The notes under the pieces were generated by a model. That model had not been told where the DNA came from. It ran no database searches and saw only the letters and a program-made list of their open reading frames with translations. From contig VCCP01000003.1 in NCBI GenBank assembly GCA_005765155.1, positions 5,332,001-5,396,000 of the forward strand: a stretch of 64,000 bases of DNA. The letters are read 5' to 3'. The translations under genes were made by a program, and so were the position numbers. Positions 43,912 through 55,400 of the stretch are shown here, piece by piece (the first letter of the stretch is position 1; each line of letters opens with the position of its first letter). This stretch comes from Zelopaecilomyces penicillatus (lineage: Eukaryota; Ascomycota; Sordariomycetes; Hypocreales; Pseudodiploosporaceae).

Positions 43912-46900
43912 GATTATGAAATTGGAACCGGTTGATGCAGATGTGAGCTTGGAAAGAGTCCTGAGAGTGAATTGATGATGCTGTTGTTGTTGTTGGCTGC
44001 TGATGAGGAGTAGAACAAATCACTTATCAGGACCGGACTAACATCTTATATAGGCCATTCATTGCGTGAAGGCATCAAACATCACGAAGTGCAATATCGA
44101 TCCGAACAACCCTGCCTAGACCGACAAGATACCCTGTCCTACGAGAGACCTCGAATGACGGTCAATAGATCTCGCTACCGAGCTTGTGGCTGTCCAGCCC
44201 AATGACCGGGGCCCCTGGCCAAATATTGAGATGGAAAAGGAAATCTGCAACTTGTTTGGGTACTCCCCGGAAGGCTGGGGAGAAGCCGCGGCAGACGCAT
44301 TGCCAGCAATCAACGCCCTTCCATTGCCAATTGGGTCGAGAACGGGAGCGAAACATACAAGATACACCCACGCGGCTTGTGGCATGCCGGTGGGCGAGTG
44401 GCCGTGTGTGGGAACCAGCAGCACAATTGGAAAGTCGAGGCGTTGCTGGTCTGGCTTCAGCTGAGTCCGTTAGCTTCACACGCCGCACATCAACTATTGC
44501 CTGGCCGGGGTTTTGGGGAGGGACAAAAGTAGCGTCCAAATAGCAGCGTAAATAACGTGGATGCAGGCCCGATTTGGTCCGTAACTAATACGCGCATTGT
44601 CCCGTTTTAGTCTAAAATGGACGCGGGTTGCGGTAATACTTGATAGATATATGTTCGGTGTAGGCCAAGCGTTTCGCTAACTTTCAAGTTGGAATAGAGG
44701 CTCTCTCTCTCACTCACATCAAATCCACTACCCATTCGCGGGGCCAAGATTTTGGAAAGCCCGACGGCAAACTCTCTGCAACGCTCAAATTCACATCAAT
44801 TGAATCATCGAAAAAAGAAAGAAAAAAGATAAAATACATGCAGTTACATTCTTCATCACCGGAATGCTTGGGAATTTCGTCGCATGTCGCGTTCACCGAG
44901 TTTCCTGCGACTCAGACGCCGCGCTGAGATGCAACCGTTTGTCTAGACCTCTCGGGCAACCTGACTGACATGGCCCAACTGTGGCGGAAGCTGGAAGCGA
45001 TTTATTGCTTTCCTCAGGGTATCTGGCACCATGCGTTGGCTCTATCTAGACTGACGGTACTCCGGAAAGGCATTGCAGCCTGCAGGGGCGTAAACCGTCC
45101 AATCGGGTCCTGCCGATGTGTTTTTTGCTCTTGACGCCATTCGGTCTTCCAAGTTCTGACGGCCCCTGGTTCAAGAGAGAAGACAGCGTCTAGACTTTCA
45201 GGCAATGGCCGTGTTAGGCTGGACCGCGAAACGGTCTATACAAAAGGAGCCGTGGCGTTTGCGACGCCTGCAGGTGACAAGCAATATATAGGCTTGGTGG
45301 GGTTGATGGGCTTGAAAGAGAAGCTTCAGCAGAGCCAACCGGCAACGCGCATCCATTCATTGTCGCCACGTTGGATCTGTCTTTATTGCCTTTACCGACA
45401 CGGTTGACAAAGACTGTTGACTCTTGGAACTGTGCCCCAAGTTTTGCTATCGACTGTGCCGTTGAGAATCACTAGTATCAGACGCTTTGCGAGTTGAGAC
45501 TATCTTCTCCGGCCGGTGCGATGGATAATCTCCACATGGTCAATCGCCGTCTAGCCAGGGGTGGTTTAACGGAGCCAACCCTCCGCCCAATAGGCAATGC
45601 CACCGCTAGCTCCCATCTAACTCGATGCGTTCCATACTTGGCCGACGGATATATATCCATAGCTTGCACTTGTACTATCGAATGTGCAGCCACAGTTGCT
45701 CAATAGAGGAAACGGATCTATGTGCGCCGGTGGGAGGCACAGTCTACCATCTATTGCATATTCCACTTCTGTGCTGTTTTGATTGATTTTCGATAGGCTT
45801 TGGCTTGGGCTGGGCTGAGTTGGGTCGGAGGGTGGAGCGGGAGGGTTTCCTTAATTGGCAAGATGATAATAATGTGATGGATGCGCGCCACAGAGCCGCA
45901 TATCAGTGCCAAGGCTTGATGGATGTGTTGGCCACAGGTTTTTATCACTTTTGCATCTGGAAGTTGCTGTATTCAGCACCAAAACGCATTTATCATGTTA
46001 TGGCACCTCGGCAATTGGCCGCAGGGATTGGCCAGCTGCCCACCCAACTCCTTCAATATTTTGGTGTAGTGCATGGGACTGCGATTAAAAAAACTGACAC
46101 GGTTTGGTCCGTATTCTCGAAAACATAGTGATGTGGGAGAAACGCGCCTCATAAGCACATATCCAGGCTAGATAAGAAGCAAACCAGTAAAGCTACAAAC
46201 CGCTTGGGCACTGAATACACTAATGGCGATGAGATCTAAAAACAAATACAGCGATCGGTGGTGTAATTAATGAGCGGCAAGTTTATTGCTCGGTATATAG
46301 ATATATATATATATATGTTGAGATGTCATTCTGGCGGGCTATCCATGCCGCGCTGAGCAAAACACACAGACCCTAGGTCGCCAGGATGTGCGACTTGGGA
46401 GGGAACCAGAGCCGGGGCCTCCACTAATTATAGCACCCTCCAGCGGCCGGCATCTCTCCGACGGGGTGAGCCACAGGGCGGTTGTGCCTTGTGCCCCCTG
46501 TAGTTGACGGGTCTAGATGGCGGGAGGGCAGCCGGATCGACAGGGGAGAGAAACGGTTACCTACCCGGGAGAAGATTTTGTCGAATCGGTGGAATATCTT
46601 CTGAACGTTGCCGCAATGTAGAAAGGAAATAGAGATGCACTTGTATCAATATTATTTGTAGAGAAATTAATGCTCGAAAAATGCGATCGGAAATGAAATT
46701 CCTGTTATTGGGCAAAAGCCATGGCTTAAAAGTTGGAATTGCTCATGAAGTTGAGGTGTTTTTAATTTCAACGAACATGAAAGGGACGCAGTTTTAGTTC
46801 TTTCAGACAATAACCTAACACATTCCTCTTTGTCTACCGTAACAACTGGGCTTTCAATTCTTTTTATTTATGGAACACTCTAGAATGAACTGGAAAGACA

Positions 46901-47260
46901 AAACTATCCACTTTTTAACACCACCATAACAAGCGTTTTTACATCGCGTCATGATATCTATACAAATTTACACTCATGCTCGTCCAGAGGTACATTTCAA
47001 AACGATGCGGAATGACATGGACATTCGCATCACAAGAAACTCAGAAACACGACTAACGAGGTGACTGCTGCAACATGGAATTAAGACCTGGGGCTGGCAT
47101 GTTTTTGCCGGATGACGTGTAGTTGCCGTATCAGCTCTTCGGTGATATGACTCAGAGAATCTATATAATGTGAAGCAAAAGCGGTAACTACAACTCCTCG
47201 AACTCATCTTTGTTATAGGTAAACTCAAAACCAACGCGATATTGATTCACACACAAAAAA
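43912..47260. other. Gene-poor 3.3-kb region
   Basis: No gene I can support. Short frames around 44116-44543 overlap on both strands and look like shadows. A run of AT dinucleotides lies at about 46299-46316, and a GC-rich patch at about 46320-46560. No transposon terminal repeats were recognised. Confidence 0.45.
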
Positions 47261-47836
47261 ATGGAAAATCGCCGCGTCTTTTCCCTCGAAGAAGACGCAC
47301 GCATCCCTATCCGACAGCTCCCCGCTGGCTCATACCTCGTCCACGCAACAAACGGCCTCGCCACATGGGGCGCAGGCATCGCCGCCGAACTGGCCACCAT
47401 CTTCCCAGCAGCATACACACACTACAAAGCGTTCTGCAACGCGACAAAACCTACACCCACAGCGCGTTGGCCATCGAGAGACGCCCTCGTCGGCCACTGC
47501 CTCATCATCCCACCGCAGAGAAGCGACATCGAGGCTGGTGCGCCGAGTGTGTATGTCGTGTGCCTGTTTACTAGTTTTGGGTTTGGTAGAGCGAATCCGG
47601 AGGGGACGGGAAAGCCAGGGAGGGATGCACCGGGAAGGATCTTGGCGCAGACGGAGGAGAGTCTGCGGGAGTTTCGGAAGCAGTTGGAGGCGAGAGTGGA
47701 AGAAGATATGGTGATATACTCTCCGATGTTTAATTCTGGGGCGTTTCAGGTTCCCTGGGAGAGAACGGCGGCGTTGGTCGAATCGAATTTCGTGGGTTGG
47801 AAGGGTCGTTGGGTGGTGTTGGCACCGCCGACGTGA
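47261..47836 (+). CDS. Macrodomain protein, ADP-ribose 1''-phosphate phosphatase (Poa1)-like
   Basis: Single exon of 191 residues starting after a purine at -3 (aaaaaATGga). The macrodomain core is YLVHATNGLATWGAGIAAEL (H..N....WG.GIA), the loop that binds ADP-ribose in Poa1-type enzymes, followed by HCLIIPPQ and VYVVCLFTSFGFGR. The last part (EEDMVIYSPMFNSGAFQVPW) carries the conserved glycine-containing end of the pocket. Yeast Poa1 removes phosphate from ADP-ribose 1''-phosphate made during tRNA splicing. It ends 68 bp from the convergent HET gene. A role specific to that neighbourhood is not shown. Confidence 0.85.
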   Translation: MENRRVFSLEEDARIPIRQLPAGSYLVHATNGLATWGAGIAAELATIFPAAYTHYKAFCNATKPTPTARWPSRDALVGHCLIIPPQRSDIEAGAPSVYVVCLFTSFGFGRANPEGTGKPGRDAPGRILAQTEESLREFRKQLEARVEEDMVIYSPMFNSGAFQVPWERTAALVESNFVGWKGRWVVLAPPT

Positions 47837-47903
47837 ACATGAAATATTACAGTAATTACTCAATACAAATCTTTGCTTTACTAGTCTATCCATATCAACC
47901 CCA

Positions 47904-50108
47904 TCATATCAACGTGATAGTCATCGGTTGACTATTGTCATACCAGTCCTTGGGGATGTTGGTAATGTTGCCAATTCTCTCCATGCACCCGGGCTGCTTC
48001 TCCGACATTGTCACAATCAGCCCGACATGATTGTAATGCATAACGCCCGTCCGTCCGAGGCAAAAGAAGAAGGCACCCGCTGGAAAAGTATTGCTAGAAG
48101 AATCCTGTGTCGCCATGCTTGTCGAATACCGGCATGCGAGGCGCGTGCTTGTTTCGCCTTCGCCAAAAGTCCTCCCCACGAGTAGGCCGTCGCCCATGAA
48201 CCACTGCTCCATGGACATGCTGCCATCGGGTTTTTGGTAGTACGCGTGGTGTTGGTGTTCTTGTTTGACTAGACAGGGCAGGATACGGCCGGTTAGCTTA
48301 ACGTAGCCCCAGCTCACTGTTCCGTAGGGATTGACGCCCTCGACTGCACACTCCGCTTCGAGAATAGAAGCGAGGGGCTCAAAGGAGTTGTATTGGTTCC
48401 AGAGAACGCCCTGGCTGAGAGAAGCCCACGACCAAGAGGGCGCGCTCTGTTCATCAGGCGGATACGTCATGACTGTGCTGGTGCGTGAACTGCTGGGCAT
48501 GACTTGCCAGAGCAGATCGATTATGAGATTATTGCGCCACAGACCTGCTAGGTACTTGTCGTTGCTTGCCTGCGGCATGAGTGACGCAATACCAGATACA
48601 GCTGGTAGTTTGTCCGACGCAAATGTGAGCTGTCGCGAGGTATAAGACTTGACAATCATTTGCCATTTCGTCGAGTTTGGGACTCCATCACCGTTGGATA
48701 AACCAGGTGGAGGACTTAGCGAGTACGTCTTGGGAGTATCATCAACGCGCCGGTGCGTCTTACATTCGAAAATTAAGGCGCCTGGAGAAAAATGTAAAGC
48801 CCTGGAGGCCAGATAAGACTCCTGGAAGCACCAACTCCGCTTGTACAATGGCCCAACGCGCTTTAGCGTTGCCCATGTTTCCGAGTATGGGGGATCATAC
48901 TCACCATAGTCCATCGGTGCAGAGAGGAGGTGACGTCTGCGGATCTTGATGGGAAGTTTCACACCAGAAGGGGTTTCAAAGTCGACGGTCCTCTCTCCCC
49001 AAAAGTCTTCTCTGGTTCCTTCTTCCCTGGGGCCTAGAAACGGTTGATCAGGACTGGCCGACGATCCGCCAAGGATAACCAAAAACGCCTCTGCATAAAT
49101 GGTTCCCATTTGCGCGGCCTCTTGCTGCCAGTCGAGCTTGCTGTCTTGGATGATACACAGGGAGTCGATCCAGAGATATTCTATGGCTAAGCTGCGACAG
49201 ACTTGTATCGCATCGCGAAACGTCGAAGGCAAAGCAGAGAGATCGATCCTTTTTTTCAGTTCGTCTATGTTGAAGGCCAGTAGTCTTAAAGGTTTGGCAC
49301 CGCCCCAGCAATGGCTCAACACGGCCCATCTGACCCCAGCTGGAGGTGTATCACAGAGTCTTACATCGGTGTCAGTTGGGCCGAGGACCAAAAGTCTGGT
49401 GGGATTGAATTGTGTGGATGTCCTGGCGCAGGCAGGGTGCTCGTTTAAGCATTGGTGGATGCACTGCCAAGCAAACTGCATGCAGCGTGGGTCGCGGGTA
49501 TCCATGATGCGAGGCAATGTGGTGCCCATTGTTGGCGCGCCCGGCACCTCGAGTTCATGCGGCGTGTCTAGGAACATTTCGAGGTCGAGGCGGGGATGCA
49601 TCACCTTTGGGTCGTGTATGAAGCACCCGGAGCAACATACAACGAGCGGAGACCCTTGACGGATCATCAAGCCAACATTGAGGTGCATGCCGTTCTTCGT
49701 GTCTGTGACCCAGTTCATCCACTCGTCGATGAAGAAAATGTCAAAGACATCGCAGAGTAGCCGGCAATACCGACAGTCGCGAAAGGGCCGTCCCGTTTGC
49801 GGATCAATCTCCCGCGCCCGTAGAAGCTCCTTCGTCTCAATCTTGGGGATGAACAACGCAGGCTCAGTGACGATTCCTGTCAACGGCTGCCGGCCCTCGT
49901 GGGTCACCCACCGACCTGCGGACGTGGGCGTGCGACCCAGCGTGTCTTCATGGCCAGCAGGCTGCAGGTTGTTGCAGTGGGGGCAGATGCCAGTCCAGGC
50001 GCTTGTGAGATGGCGCTTCATGAAACGACCAGCCCAGAGGCCGGTATCGCGGATAGTGCGGGTGGTATGGCGAATGCCTCCAGCGGCCGGATGCTGGTTC
50101 TGCTCCAT
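47904..50108 (-). CDS. HET-domain (heterokaryon incompatibility) protein
   Basis: Single frame of 734 residues from the ATG at 50108. The HET domain lies at about residues 265-400 with its three blocks: VRWAVLSHCWGG, FRDAIQVCRSLAIEYLWIDS followed by LCIIQD, and EAAQMGTIYAEAFLVILGGS. The N-terminus has a possible zinc-binding CPHC pair and a CRYCRLLCD segment at about 110-115. No repeat domain such as WD40 or ankyrin is attached. HET domains act as effectors of non-self recognition cell death in filamentous ascomycetes (known); which partner triggers this one is unknown. It faces the macrodomain gene and lies upstream of the small coiled-coil genes. Confidence 0.93.
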   Translation of the reverse strand: MEQNQHPAAGGIRHTTRTIRDTGLWAGRFMKRHLTSAWTGICPHCNNLQPAGHEDTLGRTPTSAGRWVTHEGRQPLTGIVTEPALFIPKIETKELLRAREIDPQTGRPFRDCRYCRLLCDVFDIFFIDEWMNWVTDTKNGMHLNVGLMIRQGSPLVVCCSGCFIHDPKVMHPRLDLEMFLDTPHELEVPGAPTMGTTLPRIMDTRDPRCMQFAWQCIHQCLNEHPACARTSTQFNPTRLLVLGPTDTDVRLCDTPPAGVRWAVLSHCWGGAKPLRLLAFNIDELKKRIDLSALPSTFRDAIQVCRSLAIEYLWIDSLCIIQDSKLDWQQEAAQMGTIYAEAFLVILGGSSASPDQPFLGPREEGTREDFWGERTVDFETPSGVKLPIKIRRRHLLSAPMDYGEYDPPYSETWATLKRVGPLYKRSWCFQESYLASRALHFSPGALIFECKTHRRVDDTPKTYSLSPPPGLSNGDGVPNSTKWQMIVKSYTSRQLTFASDKLPAVSGIASLMPQASNDKYLAGLWRNNLIIDLLWQVMPSSSRTSTVMTYPPDEQSAPSWSWASLSQGVLWNQYNSFEPLASILEAECAVEGVNPYGTVSWGYVKLTGRILPCLVKQEHQHHAYYQKPDGSMSMEQWFMGDGLLVGRTFGEGETSTRLACRYSTSMATQDSSSNTFPAGAFFFCLGRTGVMHYNHVGLIVTMSEKQPGCMERIGNITNIPKDWYDNSQPMTITLI

Positions 50109-51113
50109 GCTGGTGATGATGGTGATGCTATTGTTGTCTTGGGGTTCTTGGAGGCGGCCATTCTTCTTCTATGTGTGCCTTGCGGGTGGCGTGCATGGCC
50201 TTTATTTGATACACGGATGATATCCTAGCAGGAACTGTCATGTCATGGAACCGTGGCTGTGGGGGAGCTGAGCGGAGAATCCATCTATCCCCCTGGTCGA
50301 GGCTGAATGGGAATGAGGAGAAGTGGAGGTTGCAGAGTTCTGGAACACAGAGGTAGATTATTAGCCGGTTTAACAGGGTAACGACACAACCAAGCTGGAG
50401 AGCCAACCCAAGAGATTCTTTGGAGATATATCTGCAAACCTGCAGAAATAGATATATGCAAATTTGAACATATTGAAATGAAAAAGTCTAGTTTATTTCT
50501 GACAGTGCAAGACGATGTCGCATTAGTTGTGTTTTTCCTACCATGCTGCTGCCACCAAAACGCGGCCCATCAGTGGGTGTACAGGGGCAGCAATGACACC
50601 TAATTTTGACCACCCAAGGTGGATTCGCTTCTTAGTAGTAACTCAAAGACTTGCATATCATTCATGCAAAATCTACACAGGTACGAACTTGTTTTGAGTG
50701 GTATAAGTAGGTGATTTTACTATCAGTAATTGAATACCCATACGTAGATATTCTGCCGAGAAAACGACAAGAGCTTGCGCAAAAATGCGTTGTTCATTCT
50801 GATGATACCCATCCAACGGGATAGGGACTAGTAGTTACCCAAGGCAAGGTAAGGTAGTATACTTAATTGGTATTTCTATAATGATATCAATACATGTTGC
50901 CGGTACTCCTGGGTATTTGAGTTCACACCTGCAGACTTTACTTTTGTTCTCTGCTTGATAATTATGATTTTTCCTACTTTGGACCCAACTAACTTTTTCC
51001 TTCTCTCATTTTTCCATCTTGAAAAATAATAATAAGAAATCGTTCCATTAGCCACGCCGAGCCTAACCAGCACCACACACTTGTAAACTCGACCATCTAG
51101 AACACGACGAACT
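50109..51113. other. HET gene upstream region
   Basis: About 1 kb without a gene. From about 50930 the sequence resembles the leader of the second coiled-coil gene (51480-51649), listed as a finding. Confidence 0.5.
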
Positions 51114-51305
51114 ATGTCCGCTCCATCTGATAATACTGGGCAACTGGGAGCTTCACAAAAGCAACGGGAGCAACTGGAGCAATCACGAAAGCGAGTGGAA
51201 GCCGCACGAAAGCAACTAGAAGCTGCGCTGGAGCAACGGGAAGCTGCGCGAAAACATCTGGAAGCTTTACAAAAGCAAAACTGTTGGGTTTACTCGAATT
51301 TATAA
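51114..51305 (+). CDS. Small coiled-coil protein, first tandem copy
   Basis: Frame of 63 residues starting MSAPSDNTGQLGASQ. The middle is almost pure heptads: RKRVEAA, RKQLEAA, LEQREAA, RKHLEAL, encoded by a 21-bp tandem repeat at about 51189-51272. It ends NCWVYSNL and may be truncated or continue through an unseen intron. The leader and the first residues resemble those of the copy at 51650. No family is recognised; a coiled coil is predicted from the heptad pattern alone. Confidence 0.6.
   Translation: MSAPSDNTGQLGASQKQREQLEQSRKRVEAARKQLEAALEQREAARKHLEALQKQNCWVYSNL
51189..51272 (+). repeat. 21-bp tandem repeat encoding heptads
   Basis: Four adjacent 21-bp units, one coiled-coil heptad each, such as cgaaagcaactagaagctgcg. 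Units differ at several positions but keep the reading frame. Confidence 0.85.
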
Positions 51306-51649
51306 TCTTGGCAATAGATGAACTGTCGATCTCCAATCAGTAAGTAAACTGCCTTATTTTTTTTAATAATATTTTTGCACCTTAACAGGGTGAGAAAAAA
51401 ACACCTGGCTATGTTTTTGGGTCACCCTGCTACGACGGGCGGCTGCTGGTGCTGTGATTGTTACAGCCCACCAACGGCTCACCCTCTGTTTTCTGCTTAG
51501 TAAAGAAAGTTCTCGCTTTACGACCCAATCACCTTTTCCCTCCTTTATTTCCCCCATCTTTGCCAAATTCACCGCCCCATCCAGCACCGCGCTTTTGTTT
51601 TTTTTGTGTTAAGCCTTGCCAATCAATCAATCAATCAATCACTGCAACC
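51306..51649 (+). promoter_or_regulatory. Upstream region of the second coiled-coil copy
   Basis: No gene. It contains a pyrimidine-rich leader and a run of five atca units just before the start codon. Parts match the leader of the first copy. Confidence 0.6.
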
Positions 51650-51937
51650 ATGGCCACTCCACCTGATGACACTGAAATGAGCGCTGTCTCTTCCGAAGAG
51701 AGCCTCACCACCCAGCTCGACCAGCTAATTGCCGATGTCAAGCGGCTCCGTGATGGAATCCAACGAAATAAGGAGGCGTCTCTCGCTCAGGCGTCATCGG
51801 AACAAGAGATGCTGAATGCGATGATCAGTCATCAAGAGGCGCAGCAAAAGAAACTGGAAGCTACGCAAAAGAAATTGAGGGAATTTGCTCTAACTTCCAC
51901 CAAGGAAGTGGCCGAGCTTACGCCCTCTGATGAGTAA
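51650..51937 (+). CDS. Small coiled-coil protein, second tandem copy
   Basis: Frame of 95 residues from the ATG at 51650 (gcaaccATGg), starting MATPPDDTEMSAVSSEE. An acidic Ser-rich N-terminus is followed by helical segments with heptad spacing (LTTQLDQLIADVKRLRDGIQ and QKKLEATQKKLREFA) and an acidic end (ELTPSDE). The frame is open further upstream, but without support for an earlier start. Start region (M-A/S-x-P-x-D-D/N-T) and QKK/QKQ-LEA elements are shared with the first copy, so the pair looks like a diverged tandem duplication. Function unknown. Confidence 0.65.
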   Translation: MATPPDDTEMSAVSSEESLTTQLDQLIADVKRLRDGIQRNKEASLAQASSEQEMLNAMISHQEAQQKKLEATQKKLREFALTSTKEVAELTPSDE

Positions 51938-52407
51938 ATGTAATTCAATATTTTTCTGATATGTGTGCACTCTAACGATAGGCTAACACTCACCCGAAGT
52001 AGATGTTTTGCTAGTGGAATATGGGGTGGATGGTTGGGTTGGGTGTGTTCTGGCTTCCCACAACGATGATGCGAGCCTGCAGGGGTATTATTAATGTCAA
52101 CTAATGGCTGATAATAAAAACATCAATAAAGATTCATGCACTGAAGAAGAGTTGTCATTTCTCACAAAAAGATCATGGCTAATACACGCTGAAGTCACAC
52201 CCGCAATAACAGATCAATTCAAGCAAACCTGTAAGATCTGCCCAATGCTGCACTTTACATGTGCTCCACGGCGTTGCTTGATAGTTCATTTTTCTAAAAG
52301 GAAAATTGGTTCAACTGGGTATATATTGTTTCTTATTTCCTATCAATTATGACATATATCCTGCATGCTAAAAAATGAGAAGAGATGAAACATAACAAAT
52401 GGCCATT
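51938..52407. other. Gap before the NLR gene
   Basis: A frame at 52104-52352 codes for 82 residues without a recognisable domain; I do not call it. The rest is AT-rich and includes the NLR 3' flank. Confidence 0.4.
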
Positions 52408-55400
52408 CTAGCCACGGTATGAGGGCTGTGGAGGTGCATAATACCCTCCTGGTGGCGGCGGTGGCGGCTGTTGCTGTGGCTGCTGTTGCTGCTGATAAGT
52501 TTGTGGATTGTATACATTATGACCTGCCGACGGGTTGCTTCCGTACGAAGAGTATCGATTCATGCTAGGATTCTGAGGTGAACCGCCATATTCAGCACCA
52601 TCGTACCGCCCTGGCTGTTGATACTGAGGCTGCTGCGGTGCGGCTGTCGGCTGTCCTGGGTATGCTGCAAACTGCTGGGCTGGCTGGCTCGGCGGAGGTG
52701 AATACGGGGTTGGAACTTGATAAGGCTGGAACGGTGCTTGACTAGATGCCTGGTTGGGACTGCCTTGGTAGCTATTCGAAGGCGGCGAATACGTCTGAAA
52801 GGTGCTGTTGCTGGTTGGTGGAGGGGATTGATGCGGTGATGAGCCCTGGACATATGGTGCATACTGTCCCGTAGGCCGCCCCCCTGGCGCGGGTTTCCTC
52901 CTGATGAGCCCGCCGGATGCAGTCTCTGCTGATTGAGTGCTCGCGATTGACTCTGGTCTTGATGAAAAGGACTGAGATTCCTGTGTATGCCAGCTTGTGT
53001 GTGATGTCGAGGGCTGAGATTCATGCGTCTGCCAGCTCGCGATTGACTGTAATGGGGGAGATGCGGGATGGGAGTCGTAATCCGAGGTGGACGATTGTCG
53101 CTGTGGTTGAGGAATAGAAGATACCGATGGGCGATGAAGGGGCTCTGGTACGAAAGCGCCCACTGGTTCGTTGGGGAATGGCTCACCCGGACTCATAAAG
53201 GGCTCGCTGAACGATCCAAACCGATCCGTAACCTGCTGTTGCGGCTTGGACGCTTCGTTTGCCGCTGGACTCTGAGGGACAACCTCTGGCGCATCATAGT
53301 CTAGATATACCGGCTGGTCCACAAGCTGAACCTTCTTTGTGGTCTGACTATCATCAGCGCCGGATTCATCTGGTTGTTCTGGCTTTTCTACTGCCTCAGT
53401 CTTCTTCTCGTGGCTTGGTTCGTCGTCATACGACAACCCTTGCTGGGCCATGTTGGCGGATCGTACCACGTTCGCCACAATGGTGTTCCCTGAGTCTATT
53501 GACTTTTTAAGACTCTTGAGCAGCACGGTGACTCTCTCGATAAGGACTCCAAGACACTCCCTTTGCCCTTCTTTAGAACCAGGGTAAACTGCAACCTGGC
53601 CATCGTCACTGTCGTCATCATCATCATCGTCGTTGTCCTCGTTTTCGCTCTGATTCTCATCTTCCTCTACTGCTTCAGCTTCTTCTCTCTCCTCACCATT
53701 GTCCTCATTGTCTTCATCTTCATCCTCATCGACCTGCTCTTCTACTGCAGAGTAAGCGAATGCAGCTTGAAGCGCATTCATGTTATGTTTGTTCGAGTGC
53801 ATGATATCAGCGCCATTATCAAGGAGGAAAGTCACCGCCTCTACATCCCCTCGTGCAGCAGCCACAATCAGAGCCGTGTCGCCGTCATTATCGGGGAGGT
53901 TGATATCCGCTCCTCCATCGAGCAAGACCTGTAAAGATTCCTTGGGAAGAAATGCGGCCGCATTGATGAGTGGAGTACACAGGTCCGTGCCACCGAATAC
54001 GTCCAGATCTGCTTTGGCTTTGACCAACATTTCCACAATCTCCGCCTCGGCACGTTGTGTTGCTGCTACAATGGGGGGAGAGTCGCTTCCAAGTCCTAGA
54101 TTTGGGTTGGCGCCTCTTTCCAAAAGCAGGGACACAATTTCGTCTTTTCCGGACATACAAGCACCCTGAAGAGCGGTACCCGCAGCAAAGGATGGGTTTG
54201 TTGTACAGGCGCTCACGTCGGCACCGCGGTTGATGAGCTCCTCGACAACCTCATAATGCCCTTCAGTAGCGGCGGTCTGGAGAGCCCATCCCTTATCATC
54301 ATTGACATCGGCGCCAGCATCCAGCAACAGCCGAACCATTTCGATGAGACCATCAAAAGCGGCAGCCGTTAAGGCTGTGCCGTATTCCGTACCAGTGGCG
54401 TTTGGGTCTGCTCCAAAGCTTTGTAAAAGTAGTTTGACCGTACTGGTCTTTTCTCTATCGGTTGCTTCGTAGAGAGCGTTGTTTAGCGTTTCCTTTGTGA
54501 TACTCCCCTTGGCATAATCCCAGGTCAGCTGGACGATCTTGTCTTGCGGCTCGCTGCAAGTGGCAGCCTCAAAAAATAAGCTGTTGACATCAAGGGTCTG
54601 ACAGTTCTCCAACAAGGACTTGACAATGTCCCAATTCCACTCGCCGACTGCTGATTTCAAAGCTGATTGGAACACATGCTCCTCATGCTGAAAGTTGAGT
54701 AGCTTAGTGAAGACTTCGATTCTACCTGTTTCTGCCGAAGCAATCAATGCCGCACTGTAGTCGTTGGCTGGGAGCTTGTCTGCGTAGCTTTCAATCAAAT
54801 ACTCAAACATGGAGTAATCTGCCAACATTGCCGCCATTGCCAATGGACAAGGAATATTCTCATCTTTTGACACGAATGTTAGGGAGACGTTGTGTTGCAC
54901 GAGCAATTCCACTCCCGCGCGGTTACCCGACGAGATAGCCGCATTAACAACGGGCCCGATCTCCTTTGCAACAGCATTGGGATCGGCTCCTCGGACAAGG
55001 AGTTTCTTCATGACCTGTACATGCCCTCCGAAGGCGGCCATATGAAGGGGGGTCTGCTCTTGAATCTCAGCCGCGTCGTCAATAACGGCACCGCGGTTCA
55101 GTAGCTCATCCACGATGTTGGGTCTGCCTAGGAAGGCGGCGAAATGTAACTGAGCACCAGGTCAGATTTCTAGCCCCTATTAACAAATTACATTGGAAAC
55201 CAACTTACTGGGGTGTTGATTAGCGAATCTCGTTTCTGAATCTCTTCTTCATGACCATTTCGAATGAGCGCGGCGACGAGTTGCCGGAAACCGATCGATG
55301 CCGCGACGTGGAGACCAGTCAAGGATTTGTGGTCAAAATTATCAAAAACTGTAGTCATGCGCCAGAATTCGGTAAGCCAGCGACGCCTGATAATCGAGCC

